Shown here: one piece after another, positions 11,050 to 22,478 of the stretch
Position numbering within the stretch: position 1 is the stretch's first letter
How the letters are laid out: each line of letters opens with the position of its first letter
NCBI RefSeq assembly: GCF_024166365.1
Contig: NC_064820.1
Span: forward strand, 66,565,501-66,629,500
Source of the DNA: Elephas maximus indicus
Lineage: Eukaryota > Chordata > Mammalia > Proboscidea > Elephantidae
Length of the DNA: 64,000 bases
Direction: 5' to 3'
Notes under the pieces: generated by a model
What the model saw: only the letters and a program-made list of their open reading frames with translations
Told to the model about the DNA's origin: nothing
Databases searched by the model: none
Made by a program: the position numbers and the translations under genes

Positions 11050-11277
11050 GCAAACACAGAGACAGAGGGACCTCATTACCACCAAGCAAAAGGACCCCGG
11101 AATGCGTGTTCTCTGGACCTGGGGTCCCTGTGCTGAAAAGCTCCTCGACTGGGGAAGATTGATGACAACAGATAGAGAAAGCCTTGCCCTGGAGATGGCA
11201 ACCTGAATTCAGACTTAGAGCCTCCTAGACTGTGAGAGAATAAATTTCTTTGTTAAAGAAAAAAAAAAAAAAAAGAC
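11050..11277 (+). repeat. MaLR-like LTR 3' part plus poly(A), carried by the L1 cassette
   Basis: It shares tctggacctggggtccctg, gagatggcaacctgaattc and gagagaataaatttc with the fuller element at 23946-24451. It lacks the final 40 or so LTR bases and ends about 11 bases after AATAAA in a homopolymer A-run. It therefore ends like a polyadenylated transcript rather than an LTR. Confidence 0.7.
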
Positions 11278-11588
11278 TTCAGCCTTCAGCATGGATTACA
11301 CCTTAACATAAAGAAAATAAAAATCCTCATAACTGGACCAATAAGCAACATCATGATAAATGGAGAAAAAATTGAAATTGTCAATAATTTTATTTTGATT
11401 GGACTCACAATCAATGTCCATGAAAGCAGCAGTCAAGAAATCAAATGCCATATTGCACTGGGGAAATCTTCTGCAAAATACGCCTTTAAGAATTCAAAAG
11501 CAAAGACGTTACTTTGAGGGCTAAGGTGCATCTGACCCAAGCAGTGGTATTTTCAACCACCTCATATGCATGGAAGAGCTGGAGAATG

Positions 11589-12860
11589 GAGAGGCGGGGC
11601 CAAGACGGCAGAGTAGTCAGATGCTGCTGGTGATCCCTCTTACAACAAGGACCCAAAAGAACAATTGAAACAATAATATTTATGAAAAGGTAGGAGCCCT
11701 GAACATCAAGGCAAAGTAAGAAAATGGACTGAGAGACATGGGGAGGGAGAGATGGTTCGGAAGCAATGAGGAATTGCCACACCTGAATTGCCAGGAACCC
11801 TCAGGCATCATTCCTGACAGCAACTGCGGCAGGCTGATGATAGCGTTCTGGCCACAGTTTCCTTAGGAAGAAACAGCCAGCCACAGAGCATACTCACACC
11901 TCCGGAACCAGAGAAGAACAGTGCTCTCGGCAAAAGCTAAGTACTTGCATATATTTTACCATGCGCCCAGCCCCCAAGCTGGCTTCAGAGGCTGTCGATT
12001 TCCCTGGATCTGAAATAGGCTTTGCTGAGCACTCTGAGCCATTCTCCCTGCCTTGGTGAAGGAAGAAATTCACAATTGTGGAAAAAGATAATCTGCCAGC
12101 TCCACTAACCTGGGGAGCTCAGGACAGAAGTGGTTCCTGTCCAGGCAAAAACAGTCAGTGGACTTTGAATACATTTCCCCTCTGCGTGCACCTATGTGTA
12201 CCTGTTTCAGGAGAATAGGCCCTTGTTGGCAGACTGCAACTGTTTCAGGTGTGTAGTGGAGAGGTGGGTGTTTGATGTTTGACATCGCTTTACAATATTA
12301 AACAGAGGCCTCACCTACCCACATCTGGGGCCTAAGGACTGATGGCTCCACTCACGTCACCCAGCCACCTATGACAGGGGTCCAAAGATAACTGGTACCT
12401 CCCAGTCCTTAAAACCAAAAGCACTGGGTGCCCATGGTCCATCTGCAGAACCCACCCACCTGTGCCATCTAGGGAATAGGGACATGCTTTCCTCACAGAC
12501 ACTTAGGGGATGGCTGTCAGCCCCTGGCTTGTTCAGAGTGTGACCCTTGCTGCAACCAGATACCTGTACCTACACCAAACACCCTTGCCCTCTAAGACTG
12601 TAGGACAGAGCCTGTACCACACACTTGACCAACTACCTGGACACCTGAGCTGAATCCATACAAGTAAAGTGAATGGACTCCTGGGCTCATATGCCTGATA
12701 ATAGCTCTAGCCATCTGTTGACAGGACGATAGAGCTTCAAAGACGAAAATAATCAAGCTGGCTCACTCAAGCAACCTATTTGGGCATATCAAAACAAAAC
12801 AAAGCAAGAAGCTAGGATACAGTAAGCAAACATAAAATAAACTAATACAATAACTTATAG
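11589..12860 (+). promoter_or_regulatory. L1 5' UTR / internal promoter region
   Basis: This is the non-coding leader of the full-length L1. It starts with the gaggcggggccaagacgg promoter-like box, and the ORF1 ATG follows at 12861. L1 leaders carry an internal Pol II promoter. I infer that here from position and the conserved first bases, and see no proof of activity. Confidence 0.6.
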
Positions 12861-13878
12861 ATGGCTGGGAGACAACTGTCAATATCAAATCACATAAAGA
12901 AGCAGACCATGGTCGCTTCAACAAGCTCTCAAAACAAAGAATCAAGGGATCTTCTGGATGAAGGTTCATTCCAGGAATTACCAAAGGCAGAATACAAAAG
13001 ATTAACATACAGGACTCTTCAAGACATCAGGAAGGAGATCAGGCAATATGCAGAACAAGCCAAGAAACACACAGACAAAGCAGTTGAAGAAATTAAAAAG
13101 GTTATTCAAGAACATAATGAAAAGTTCAATAAGGTGCAAAAATCCATAAAGAGACAGCAATCAGAAATTCAGAAGATTAACAACAAAATTACAGAATTAG
13201 ACAATTTGATTGAAAGTCAGAGGAGCAGAATTGTGGATATAGGAGGCAGAATTAGTGAGATTGAAGATAAAATACTTGGCACCAATATATTTGAAGAAAA
13301 ATCAGATAAAAGAATTTTAAAAGCAAAGAAACCCCAAGATACATGTGGGACTCTATCAAAAGAAATAACCTATGAGTGATTGGAGTACCAGAACAGGGAG
13401 GGATACCAGGAAACACAGAGAGAATTGCTGAAGATTTGTTGGCAGAAAACTTCCCGGATATCATGAAAGATGAGAAAATATCTTTCCAAGATGCTCACTG
13501 AACACTACATGAGGTAGATCTTAAAAGAAAGTCACCAAGACATGTTATAATCAAACTTGCCAAAACCAAAGATAAAGAAAGAATTTTAAGAGCAGCTAGG
13601 GATAAACAAAAAGTCACCTACAAAGGAGAGTCAATAAGAATACGCTCAGACTACACGGCAGAAAACATGCAGGCAAGAAGGCAATGGGATGATTTATATA
13701 AAGCATTGAAGGAAAAAAAATTGCCAGGCAAGAATCATATATCCAGCAGAGCCGTCTCTCAAATATGAAGTTGAAATTAGGATATTTCCAGATAAACAGA
13801 AGTTTAGGGAATTTGTAAAAACCAAACCAAACCTACAAGAAAAACTAAAGGGAGTTCTCTGGTTAGAAAATCAATAAT
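12861..13878 (+). pseudogene. L1 ORF1p (RNA-binding chaperone), broken
   Basis: The ATG at 12861 opens a 172-residue frame. Residues about 55-145 are a heptad-rich, Lys/Glu-rich coiled coil (for example KAVEEIKKVIQEHNEKFNKVQ), as expected for ORF1p trimerisation. The frame stops at 13377. The RRM and C-terminal domains continue in another frame (IGVPE, then PRHVIIKLAKTKDKERILRAAR, then IRIRSDYTAENMQARRQW), with a further in-frame TGA near 13499. An intact ORF1p binds L1 RNA in the RNP; this copy cannot make one. Confidence 0.88.
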
Positions 13879-14327
13879 ATCAGATATCAAACCAAGACTA
13901 GAACACAGGACAGAGCAACCAGATGTCAACATAGACAGGGAAATCACAAAAATAAATCAAGATAAAAAATGCTCAAAGCAGGGAAACAACAATGACATTA
14001 TGTAAAAGAAGACAACATTAAAACAACAAACAGGGACTAAGAAATGTAGTCATAGATCTTTCATATGGAGAGGAAGACAAGGCAATATAAAGAAATAAAA
14101 GTTAAGTTTAACCTTAGAAAAATAGGGGTAAATATTATGGTAACCACAAAGGAGACTAACAATCCTACTCATCAAAATAAAATACAATGAAAAAATAGAG
14201 ACTCAGCAGAAACAAAATAAACAACAATGAATAAGAGGAAAAAAGAATATATAAAGATAAACTATTCATCACAAATAATTAAGTGGGGAAAAGATACTGT
14301 CAACAATACACAAAAAAAGACATCAAA

Positions 14328-17300
14328 ATGACAGCACTAAACTCATACTTATGATAATTACGCTGGATGTAAATGGACTAAATACACCAATAAAGACAGA
14401 GAGTGGAAGAATGCTTAAAAAAAAAAAATACGGTGCATCTATATGCTACCCACAAGAGACACACCTTAGACTTAGAAACACAAACTAAAACTCAAAGGAT
14501 GGGAAAAAATATATCAAGCAAACAACAATCAAAATTGAGCAGGAGTGGCAATAATAACCTCTGACAAAATAGACCTTAAAGTTAAATCCACCACAAACGA
14601 TAAGGAAGGACACTATATAACAATTAAAGGGACAATATGCCAGGAGGATATACTCATATTAAATATTTATGCATCCAATGACAGGGCTGCAAGATACATA
14701 AAACAAACTCTAACAGCATTGAAAAGCAAGGTAGACAGCTCCACAATTATAGTAGGAGACTTCAACACTCCACTTTTGGTGAAGCAGAGAATATCCAGAA
14801 AGAAGCTCAATAAAGACACGGAAGATCTAAATGCCACAACCAACTTGACCTCATAGACATATACAGAACACTCCACCCAACAGCAGCCAAGTATACTTTC
14901 TTTTCTAGCGCACATGGAACATTCTCTAGAATAGACCACATATTAGGCCATAAAGCAAGCCTTAGCAGAATCCAAAACATTGAAATATTGCAAAACATCT
15001 TCTCTGATCATAAGGCCATAAAAGTAGAAATCAATAACAGAAAAAGCAAGGAAAAGAAATCAAACACATGGAAACTGAACAATAGCCTGCTCAAAAATGA
15101 CTGGGTTATAGAAGACATTAAGGATAGAATAAAGAAATTCACAGAATCCAATGAGAATGAAAACACTTCCTATCAGAGCCTTTGGGACACAGTGAAAGCA
15201 GTGCTCAGAGGTCAATTTATATCAATAAATGCACACATACAAAAAGAAGAAAGGGCGAAAATCAAAGAATTATCCCTACAACTTGAACAAATAGAAAGAG
15301 AGCAACAAAAGAAACCCTCAGGCATCAGAAGAAAGAAAATAATAAAAATTAGAGCAGAATTAAATGAAATACAGAACAGAAAAACAATTGAAAGAGTTAA
15401 CAAGACCAAAAGCTGGTTCTTCGAAAAAATTAACAAAATTGATAAACCATTGGCCCAACGGACAAAAGAAAAACAGGAGAAGAAGCGAATAGCCCGAATA
15501 AGAAATGAGATGGGCAATATTACAACAGACCCAACTGAAATTAAAAGAATCATATCAGATTACTACAAAAAATTGTACTGTAACAAATTTGAAAACCTAG
15601 AAGAAATGTATGAATTTCTAGAAACACACTACTTACCTAAATTACCACAAACAGAGTTAGAACAATTAAACAAACCCATAACAAAAGAAGTGATTGAAAA
15701 AGTAATTTTAAAACTCCCAACAAAAAAAGCCCTGGCCTGGACAGCTTCACTGCAGAGTTCTACCAAATTTTCAGACAAGAGTTAACACCACTACTACTTA
15801 AGGAATTTCAGAGCATAGAAAAGGACAGAATACCCCCAACTCATTTTATGAAGCCTCCATATCTAGGATATCAAAACCAGGCAAAGAAACCACACAAAAA
15901 AAGAAAATGACAGACATATATCCCTCATGAACACAGATGCAAAAATCCTCAAAAAAATTCTAGACAATAGAATTCAACAACATATCAAAAAAATAATTCA
16001 CCATGACCAATGGGATTTATACCAGGTATGCAGGGATGGTTCAACATTAGAAAAACAATTAATGTAATTCATCATATAAATACAACAAAAGACAAGAACC
16101 ATATGAACTTATTAATTGATGCAGAAAAGGCATTTGACAAAGTTCAACACCCATTCATGATTAAAAAAAAAACTCTCAGCAAAATAGGAATAGAAGGAAA
16201 ATTCCTCAACAAAATAAAGGGCATTTATACAAAGCCAACAGCGAACATCATCCTAAATGGAGAGAGTCTGAAACCGTTCCCCTTGAGATCGGGAACCAGA
16301 CAAGGACGCTCTTTATCACCACTCTTATTCAACATTGTGCTGGAAGTCCAGCCAGAGCAGATAGGCTAGATAAAGAAATAAAGGGTAACCAGACTGGTGA
16401 GAACAAAGTAAAAGTATTTTTATTTGCAGATCACATAATCTCATACCCAGAAAACTCTAAAAAATCCTCAAGAAAACTACTGAAACTAATAGAAGAGTTC
16501 AGTAGAGTATCAAGATACAAGACAAACATACAAAAATCAGTTGGGTTCCTCTACACCAACAAAAAGAACATCAAAAAGGAAATCACCAAATCAACACCAT
16601 TTACAGTAGCCCCCAAGAAAATAAAATACTCAAGAATAAATCTTACCAGAGATGTAAAAGACCTATACAAAGAAAACTATAAGACACTACTGCAAGAAAC
16701 CAAAAGAGACCTACATAAGTGGAAAAGCATACCTTGCTCATGGATAGGAAGACTTAACATTGCAAAAATGTCTATTCTACCAAAAGCAATCTATAGATGC
16801 AATGCAATTCCGATCCAAATTCCAATGTTATTTTAATGCAATGGAGAAACCAATCACCAACTTCATACTGAAGAGAAAGAGGCCCCAGAGACGTAAAGCA
16901 TTATTGAAAAAGAAGAACAAAGTAGGAGGCCTCACACTACCTGATTTTAGAATCTATTATACTGCCACAGTAGTCAAAACAGCCGGGTACTGGTATAATG
17001 ACAAATACAAAGACCAATGGAACTGAATTGAGAATCCACATATAATCCATCCACATATGAGCAGCTGATAGTTGACAAAGGCCCAAAGTCAGTTAAATGA
17101 GGAAAAGATGGCCTCTAACAAATGGTGTGGGCATAACTGGATATCCATCTGCAAAAAAAATGAAACAAGACCCATACCTCACGCCATGCACAAAAACAAA
17201 CTCAAAATGGATCAAAGACCTAAATATAAGATCTAAAACGATAGAGATCATGGGAGAAAAAATAGGGTCAATGCTAGGAGTTTTGTATACATGCCATAAA

Positions 17301-18176
17301 CAGTATACAAAACATTACTAACAATGCAGAAGAAAAACTAGATAACTGAAAGCTCTAAAAATCAAACACCTATACTCATTCAAAGACTTCACCAAAAGAG
17401 TAAAAAGACTCTGTACAGACTGGGAAAAAGTTTTTAGCTATGACATTTCTGATCAGCATCTGATCTCTAAAATCTACATGATACCGCAAAAACTCAACTA
17501 TAAAAAGACAAATAACCAAATTAAAAAATGGGCAAAGGATACGAACAGGCACTTCACTAAAGAAGACATTCAGGTAGCTAACAGATACATGAGGAAATGC
17601 TCACTATCATTAGCCGTTAGAGGAATGCAAATCAAAACTACAATGACATTCCATCTCACTCCAACAAGGCTGGCATTAATCCAAAAAACACAAAATAATA
17701 AGTGTTGGAGAGGTTGTAGAAAGACTGGAACACTTACACACTCCTGGTGGGAATGTAAAATGGTACAACCACTTTGGAAATTGATTTTGCGCTTCCTTAA
17801 GAAGCTAGAAATAGAACTACCATACGATCCAGCAATCCCACTCCTTGGAATATATCCTAGAGAAATAAGAGTCTTTACACGAACAGATATATGCATACCC
17901 ATGTTCATTGCAGCACTGTTTACAATAGCAAAAAGATGAAAGCAACCAAGGTGCCCATCAACAGATGAATGGATAAATAAATTATGGTATATTCACACAA
18001 TGGAATACTATGCATCGATAAAGAACAATGATGAATCTGTGAAACATTTCATAACATGGAGGAATCTGGAAGGCATTATGCTGAGTGAAATTAGTTGCAA
18101 AAGGAAGAATATTGTACGAGACCACTATTACAAGAACTCGAGAAATAGTTTAAACAGAGAAGAAAATATTCTTTGA
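14328..18176 (+). pseudogene. L1 ORF2p (endonuclease and RT), broken
   Basis: The ATG at 14328 is followed by a TGA at codon 9. The endonuclease region shows LILNIYASND and IIVGDFNTPL (about 14650-14780) and FSDHKAIKVEI near 14998. RT shows [13 protein letters not shown] (about 16110-16150) and [19 protein letters not shown] (about 16291-16350). The catalytic FADD reads FADH (16423-16434; second Asp codon is CAC). The C-terminal Cys/His motif C-x3-C-x7-H-x4-C is intact at about 17702-17755. The protein ends at TGA 18174-18176. Multiple frameshifts and stops confirm a pseudogene. An intact ORF2p nicks DNA and reverse-transcribes L1 RNA. Confidence 0.9.
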
Positions 18177-19120
18177 TGGTTACAAGAGTGGGTAGGGAGG
18201 GAGGGAGAGGAAAAAATACTAATTAGATAGTAGACAAGAACTATTTTAGGTGAAGGGAAAGACAACGCACAATACAGGTGAAGTCAGCACAACTGGACTA
18301 AACCAAAAGCAAAGAAGTTTCCTGAATAAACTGAATGCTTCGAAGGCCAGCATAGCCGGGGCAGGGGCTTGGGGACCATGGTTTCAGGGGACATCTAGGT
18401 CAATTGGTGTAATAAAATCTATTAAGAAAACATTCTGCATCCCACTTTGGAGAGTGGCATCTGGGGTCTTAAATGCTAGCAAGTGGCCATCCAAGATACA
18501 TCAATTGGTCTCAACCCACCTGGAGCAAAGGAGATGAAGAGCACCAAAGACACAAGGTAATTATGAGCCCAAGAGACAGAAAAGGCATCATAAACCTGAG
18601 ACTACATCAGCCTGAGACCAGAAGAACTAGATGACTCCCCTCACAGTGAACACAACAGACAACCCCTGAGGGAGCAGGAGAGCAGTGGGATGCAGACCTC
18701 AAATTCTCGTAAAAAGACCAGGCTTAACGGTCTGACTGAGACTAGAAGGACCGCGGAGGTCATGGTCCCCAGAACTACTTTTAGCCTAAGACAGGAACCA
18801 TTCCCAAAGCCAACTCTTCAGACAGGGATTGGACTGGACTATGGGATAGAAAATGACACTGGTGAGGAGTGAGCTTCTTGGATCAAGTAGACACATGAGA
18901 CTATGTGGGCAGCTCCTGTATGGAAGGGAGGTGAGAGGGCAAAGTGGGCAGAAGCTGGCCGAATGGATAGAAAAATAGAGAATGGACAGAAGGAGTGTGC
19001 TGTCTCACTGGGGTGAGAGAAATTAGGAGTATATAGCAAGGTGTATATAAATTTTTGTATGAGAGATGGGCTTGATTTGTAAACTTTCACTTAAAGCACA
19101 ATAAAAATTAAAAAAAAAAA
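18177..19120 (+). repeat. L1 3' UTR and poly(A)
   Basis: It begins gtgggtagggagggaggg (a G-rich tract usual after ORF2) and contains ggacatctaggtcaattgg, gagaccagaagaactagatg and a terminal gtaaactttcacttaaagc with A-run. The same UTR appears 5'-truncated at 35915-36757, which defines a lineage-specific L1 family. Confidence 0.88.
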
Positions 19121-19530
19121 AAGCTGGACAGTGAATAAGGAAGACCAAAGGACAACTGATGTCTTGAATTATGGTGTTGGCAAAGAATATTGAACATACC
19201 ATGGCCTGCCAAAAGAACGAACAAATCTATCTTCGAAGAAGTACAGCCAGAATGCTCCTTAGAAGCAATGATGGCCTGACTTTGTCTCTTGCACTTTGGA
19301 CATGTTATCAGGAGCTACCAGTCCCTGGAGAAGGACATCATGCTTGGTAAAGTAGATAGTCAGAGAAAAAGAGGAAGTTTCCCAAAGAGATGGACTGATA
19401 ACAGTGGGTGCAACAATGGGCTCAAATATAACAATGACTGTGAAGGTGGTGCAGGACTGGGCAGGGTTTCATTCTATTGTGCATAGGGTCACTATGAGTC
19501 AGAACTGATTCGATGGCACTTAACAACAAT
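19121..19530 (+). repeat. BovB copy A, 3' end piece
   Basis: BovB sequence resumes after the L1 poly(A) with agctggacagtgaataagg. It runs through the C-terminal coding region to the tail gatggcacttaacaacaat, ending at the L1M TSD at 19531. Confidence 0.9.
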
Positions 19531-19931
19531 AGGGTCAATTCGTCAAGAAGACATACATCCTAAAAGTGTATGTAGCTATTAACAGAGCTTCAAACTAAAC
19601 TAAGCAAAAACCACCAGAACAACAACAACAAAAAAAAAGGCAAATGCAAAATTAAAGTTGGGAATTTTAATAGTCCTCTCTCAATAATTCATAGACCAAT
19701 CATACAAAAAATCAGTAAGGTTATAGAAAAAATTTCCAAATACTATCAACAAACTGAACCTAATTAACATTAACAGAACTGTACGCTCAAAAACTACATT
19801 TATCCAAATGCACAAAGAACAGTCACCAAAATAGAACATATGCTCTGTATAACAATTCCCACTCAATTTCAAAAGATTGAAAACTGAAAGAGTATGTTCC
19901 CTGACCACAATAAAATTAAATTAGGCAGAAT

Positions 19932-20020
19932 ATGGAGGGGGTATTGGGAACTCTCTGTACTTTCTGCACAATTTTTCTGTAAACCTGAAACACTCTAAAA
20001 AATAAAATGTGTAATAAAAA
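19932..20020 (+). mobile_element. Very short L1 3' end within L1M
   Basis: Contains gggaactctctgtactttc, ctgtaaacctgaaac and aaaaaataaaatgtg, the final 3' UTR bases of an older L1. The host endonuclease-region sequence (ttaaattaggca before, cacaagggaattgtaaaat after) is split by it. Confidence 0.6.
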
Positions 20021-20620
20021 AATTCACAAGGGAATTGTAAAATATATTAAATTGAAAAATAATGAAAACAGCATATCAAACTTGTGAGATTCTGCTAAAG
20101 TGGTGCTTAGGCGGAAATGTATAGCTTTAAATGCCTATATTGGGGGAATAAAAAGGAGGTTTGAAATCAATATTCTTCTTCCAAATTAAAAAGCTGGGAA
20201 GAAAAGGCAAATTAAATCCAAAGAAGCAGTCAAGAAATACTAAAAGATCTGAGCAAAAACCAATGAAACAGAAAATACACAAACACTGGGTGATTTAACA
20301 AAATCAAAAGTTGGTTCAAATTTGAAAAGATTAATAAAATTAATAAACCCTCCATCAAGACTGATAAAAAATATATGAGAAAAAACACAAGTTACTAACA
20401 TCGAGGAAAAAAGAGGGTGTATATACTGCAAGCATTAAAAGGATAATAATGGAATTTTTTTTTAACTTTATGCCAATAAATTCAATAATTTAAATGAAAG
20501 GGAAAAATTCCTTGAAAATCACAAATTACCAAAACTGACTTAAGAAGAAATAGAAAATATGAAAAGCCTTATATATTTTAAGAAATAAAATCTGCATTTG
20601 AAAAAAATATGACCTGCTTT

Positions 20621-21564
20621 TTCTTTCAGCAGCTCCAATAAGTTTTGTGTTGCGCTCACTGGCCTTCACTGGGTCATGTACCCATTGTTGAACTTAGCTC
20701 ATATTCATAGGAATATAAAGCTGTATGATTGTCCACATCTGGAGGTTGGAGATATATGCCAACCAACATAGACAGGACGCAGACTCAAGTTCACCCATTA
20801 TACAGAGCACACAGTGGGAGGAAAAAAAAAGGCATGGCCAAGAAGGAACTAGGGATGGATGCTAGATGGCCAAAATAATAGACGTCCACTATAAAAGACC
20901 TACAGCCATGCTATGACCTGTCTCTAAGTTCTTGACCATGTCCTGATAGTGACTTGGCAAAGCTGGTCAAGGAAGTACACATTGCCTCTGTCATCTGTCA
21001 GTCCTTAGCCCCCAAAAAGAAGCTTTGACTATGAAGCTTCTCTTTTGGTTAAGAAGGACAGATATTCCTGTTTTCTAAGTGGTATGAACTCGTAAACTAT
21101 GGTTTCAGACTAGAAGTATATCCTTATTATAGGATGGACAGAAGTAAAGTGCAATGAGAAGAATTATAAACTGCAATATGCAACTCTTATGTCCCCAATG
21201 TCTAACAATTCATATATGGACAAAAGAATGTTACATTGACAATTATAATTAAAGTCAACCTTCTTGATACATCTACATGCCTATTGTAGGATCTCAACCC
21301 TCCTTTTCTTCTGAGGATCCTCCATACTCTAGTTTTTCTCAAAGAACCCTCAAGTGGTGTCTTCATGTGGTTAAGTCATCGTCTGCACCTCTGCCTTAAC
21401 CATTACCCCCTACAACTACACTGTTGTGCTACACTGTTGTGCTCCAGACAGGAATGATGCCCAATGACCCAACTCAACAAACTGATGTTCCTCAGCATGA
21501 ACCTCTAAACTCCTGCTGCTATTGGCCCACACTCTTCCTTCTAGTTCAGAAGATATTGTGCCTG
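20621..21564. other. Unassigned sequence
   Basis: It includes a segment cactgggtcatgtacccattg near 20660 that looks like an old repeat. I cannot name a family and see no gene. Confidence 0.3.
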
Positions 21565-21994
21565 CTTTTTATAGATTGAATTATACCCCCTCTTTCCTCC
21601 CTACCCTCCCCCCCAAAATATGTTGTAAATCTTAACCCTTATACCTGTGGTTATAATCCCATATGGGAGTGGGTTTTCTTTGTTACGTTAATGAGACAGT
21701 ATTAGTGTAGGATGTGTCTTAAGTCAATCTATTTTGAGATATAAAAGAGATTTGACAAGCGAGTGAGGAAGCAGATATGGGAGAGATGCCAAGCCATATG
21801 AAGATCATCCAGCAGCAGATGCTCAAAAGAGACAAGGGCCTTCCTCCAGAAATGACACAGACAGAAAGTCTTTCTGTAGAACCAACACCCTGAACTTGGA
21901 CTTCTAGCCTCCTAAACTATGAGAAAATAAATTTCTGTTCGTTAAAGTCGCCCACTTGTGGTATTTCTGTTATAGTAGCACTAGATAACCAAGA
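21565..21994 (+). repeat. MaLR-like LTR
   Basis: It starts tatagattgaattataccccc and ends atagtagcactagataaccaagac. Inside are a TATA-like gagatataaaagaga, ttggacttctagcctcc and the polyadenylation region gagaaaataaatttctg. The order matches other MaLR-like LTRs in this window. No internal retroviral sequence adjoins, so it is a solo LTR. Confidence 0.65.
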
Positions 21995-22242
21995 CTCTGC
22001 TCATGTTGCTAATCACTAACTTTACAACACTCCTCTGCTATAGGAACCCGGACCTCCCTGCAGCAGTTAGTTGTCCATTTGGGCTAAGCTCACAAGATGT
22101 TCACTGACACTAACTTCCTCCTTTAGTTCCAAGCTCCAAGTGTCCATAAAGAAACACCTCCTCTTTGTCTATGTTACGCTTTTTAAAAGATCTTACAGTA
22201 GAATTTCCTGGACCACTGGCATTACAAATATTTTACCCACAT
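21995..22242. other. Unassigned short gap
   Basis: No gene or named repeat was seen between the LTR and the BovB fragment. Confidence 0.3.
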
Positions 22243-22478
22243 TGTTGTTGTTAGGTGCCATCGAGTCACTTCTGACACATTGTAACCCTACGTGCAACAG
22301 AACAAAACACTGCCTGTTGTGGCAGTGTTTCATTCTGTTGTACGTAGTGTCACTACAGTGTTACACTTGAGCCTATTGTTGCAGCCACTGTGTCAATCCA
22401 TCTTATTAAGGGTCTTCCTCTTTTTCTCTGACTTTCTACTTTATCAAACATGGTATCCTTCCCCAGGGACTTTCCCTA
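22243..22478 (-). repeat. BovB 3' end, minus strand, with internal inverted duplication
   Basis: It starts in reverse with the tail (ttgttgttgttaggtgccatcgag) and continues to gagggtcttcc/ttcccc-type coding sequence. 22282-22314 is repeated in inverse at 22321-22353 (28 of 33 matching), separated by tgttgt. The inverted copy replaces the BovB sequence normally found there. Confidence 0.85.

Larger units (their letters stand above)
7695..11291 (+). mobile_element. L1 3'-end cassette with transduced LTR sequence, inserted in BovB A
   Basis: The insert 7709-11277 is flanked by a 14-mer, ttcagccttcagca, at 7695-7708 and 11278-11291. Minus the BovB B it later received, it consists of an L1 3' end, about 210 bp of MaLR-like LTR sequence (11050-11255, ending agagaataaatttctttg), and a pure A-run (about 11256-11274). 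The L1 end (7709-7762 plus 10986-11049) finishes gtaaaccttcatttaaagc and an A-rich stretch. The TSD lies outside the LTR piece, so L1 and LTR moved together. This is the form of an L1 3' transduction that used the LTR's AATAAA. Confidence 0.75.
11576..19133 (+). mobile_element. Full-length L1 of afrotherian type, inserted in BovB A
   Basis: The element spans 11589-19120, about 7.5 kb. The 5' end gaggcggggccaagacggc is a canonical L1 promoter start. It is followed by 1.27 kb of 5' UTR, ORF1 (12861 to about 13878), ORF2 (14328-18176), a long 3' UTR (18177-19110) and poly(A). The diverged TSD gagctggagaatg (11576-11588) versus aagctggacagtg (19121-19133) matches 10 of 13, and BovB A continues on both sides. 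Both ORFs carry stops and frameshifts, so the element is dead. Confidence 0.92.
5776..19540 (+). mobile_element. BovB copy A (RTE LINE), 5'-truncated, split in three
   Basis: The pieces are 5786-7708, 11278-11588 and 19121-19530. Together they run from the endonuclease domain (gtaatggcattgca-type start) to the BovB tail (cgatggcacttaacaacaat). The 10-mer agggtcaatt flanks the whole at 5776-5785 and 19531-19540, and old L1M ORF2 continues across it. Within copy A the RT core can be followed (tatgcagatgacacaacc near 7622-7639, the YADD region), but there are many stops and indels. It is older than copy B: it is visibly more diverged and contains copy B's carrier. Confidence 0.9.
5040..20620 (+). 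repeat. Old L1M (ORF1-ORF2 spacer to early RT), host of the nested stack
   Basis: Pieces of one decayed L1M lie at about 5040-5311, 5506-5785, 19531-19931 and 20021-20620. The first piece holds the inter-ORF spacer (aacaaaaagcaagatgg). The second covers the start of ORF2 (aaatgtaaatggactaaac). The third resumes at agggtcaattcgtcaagaag with endonuclease sequence. The last reaches the start of the RT region (ttatgccaataaattc). In order they make one element, opened by a short L1 3' insertion, by BovB copy A, and by another small L1 tail. Confidence 0.75.
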
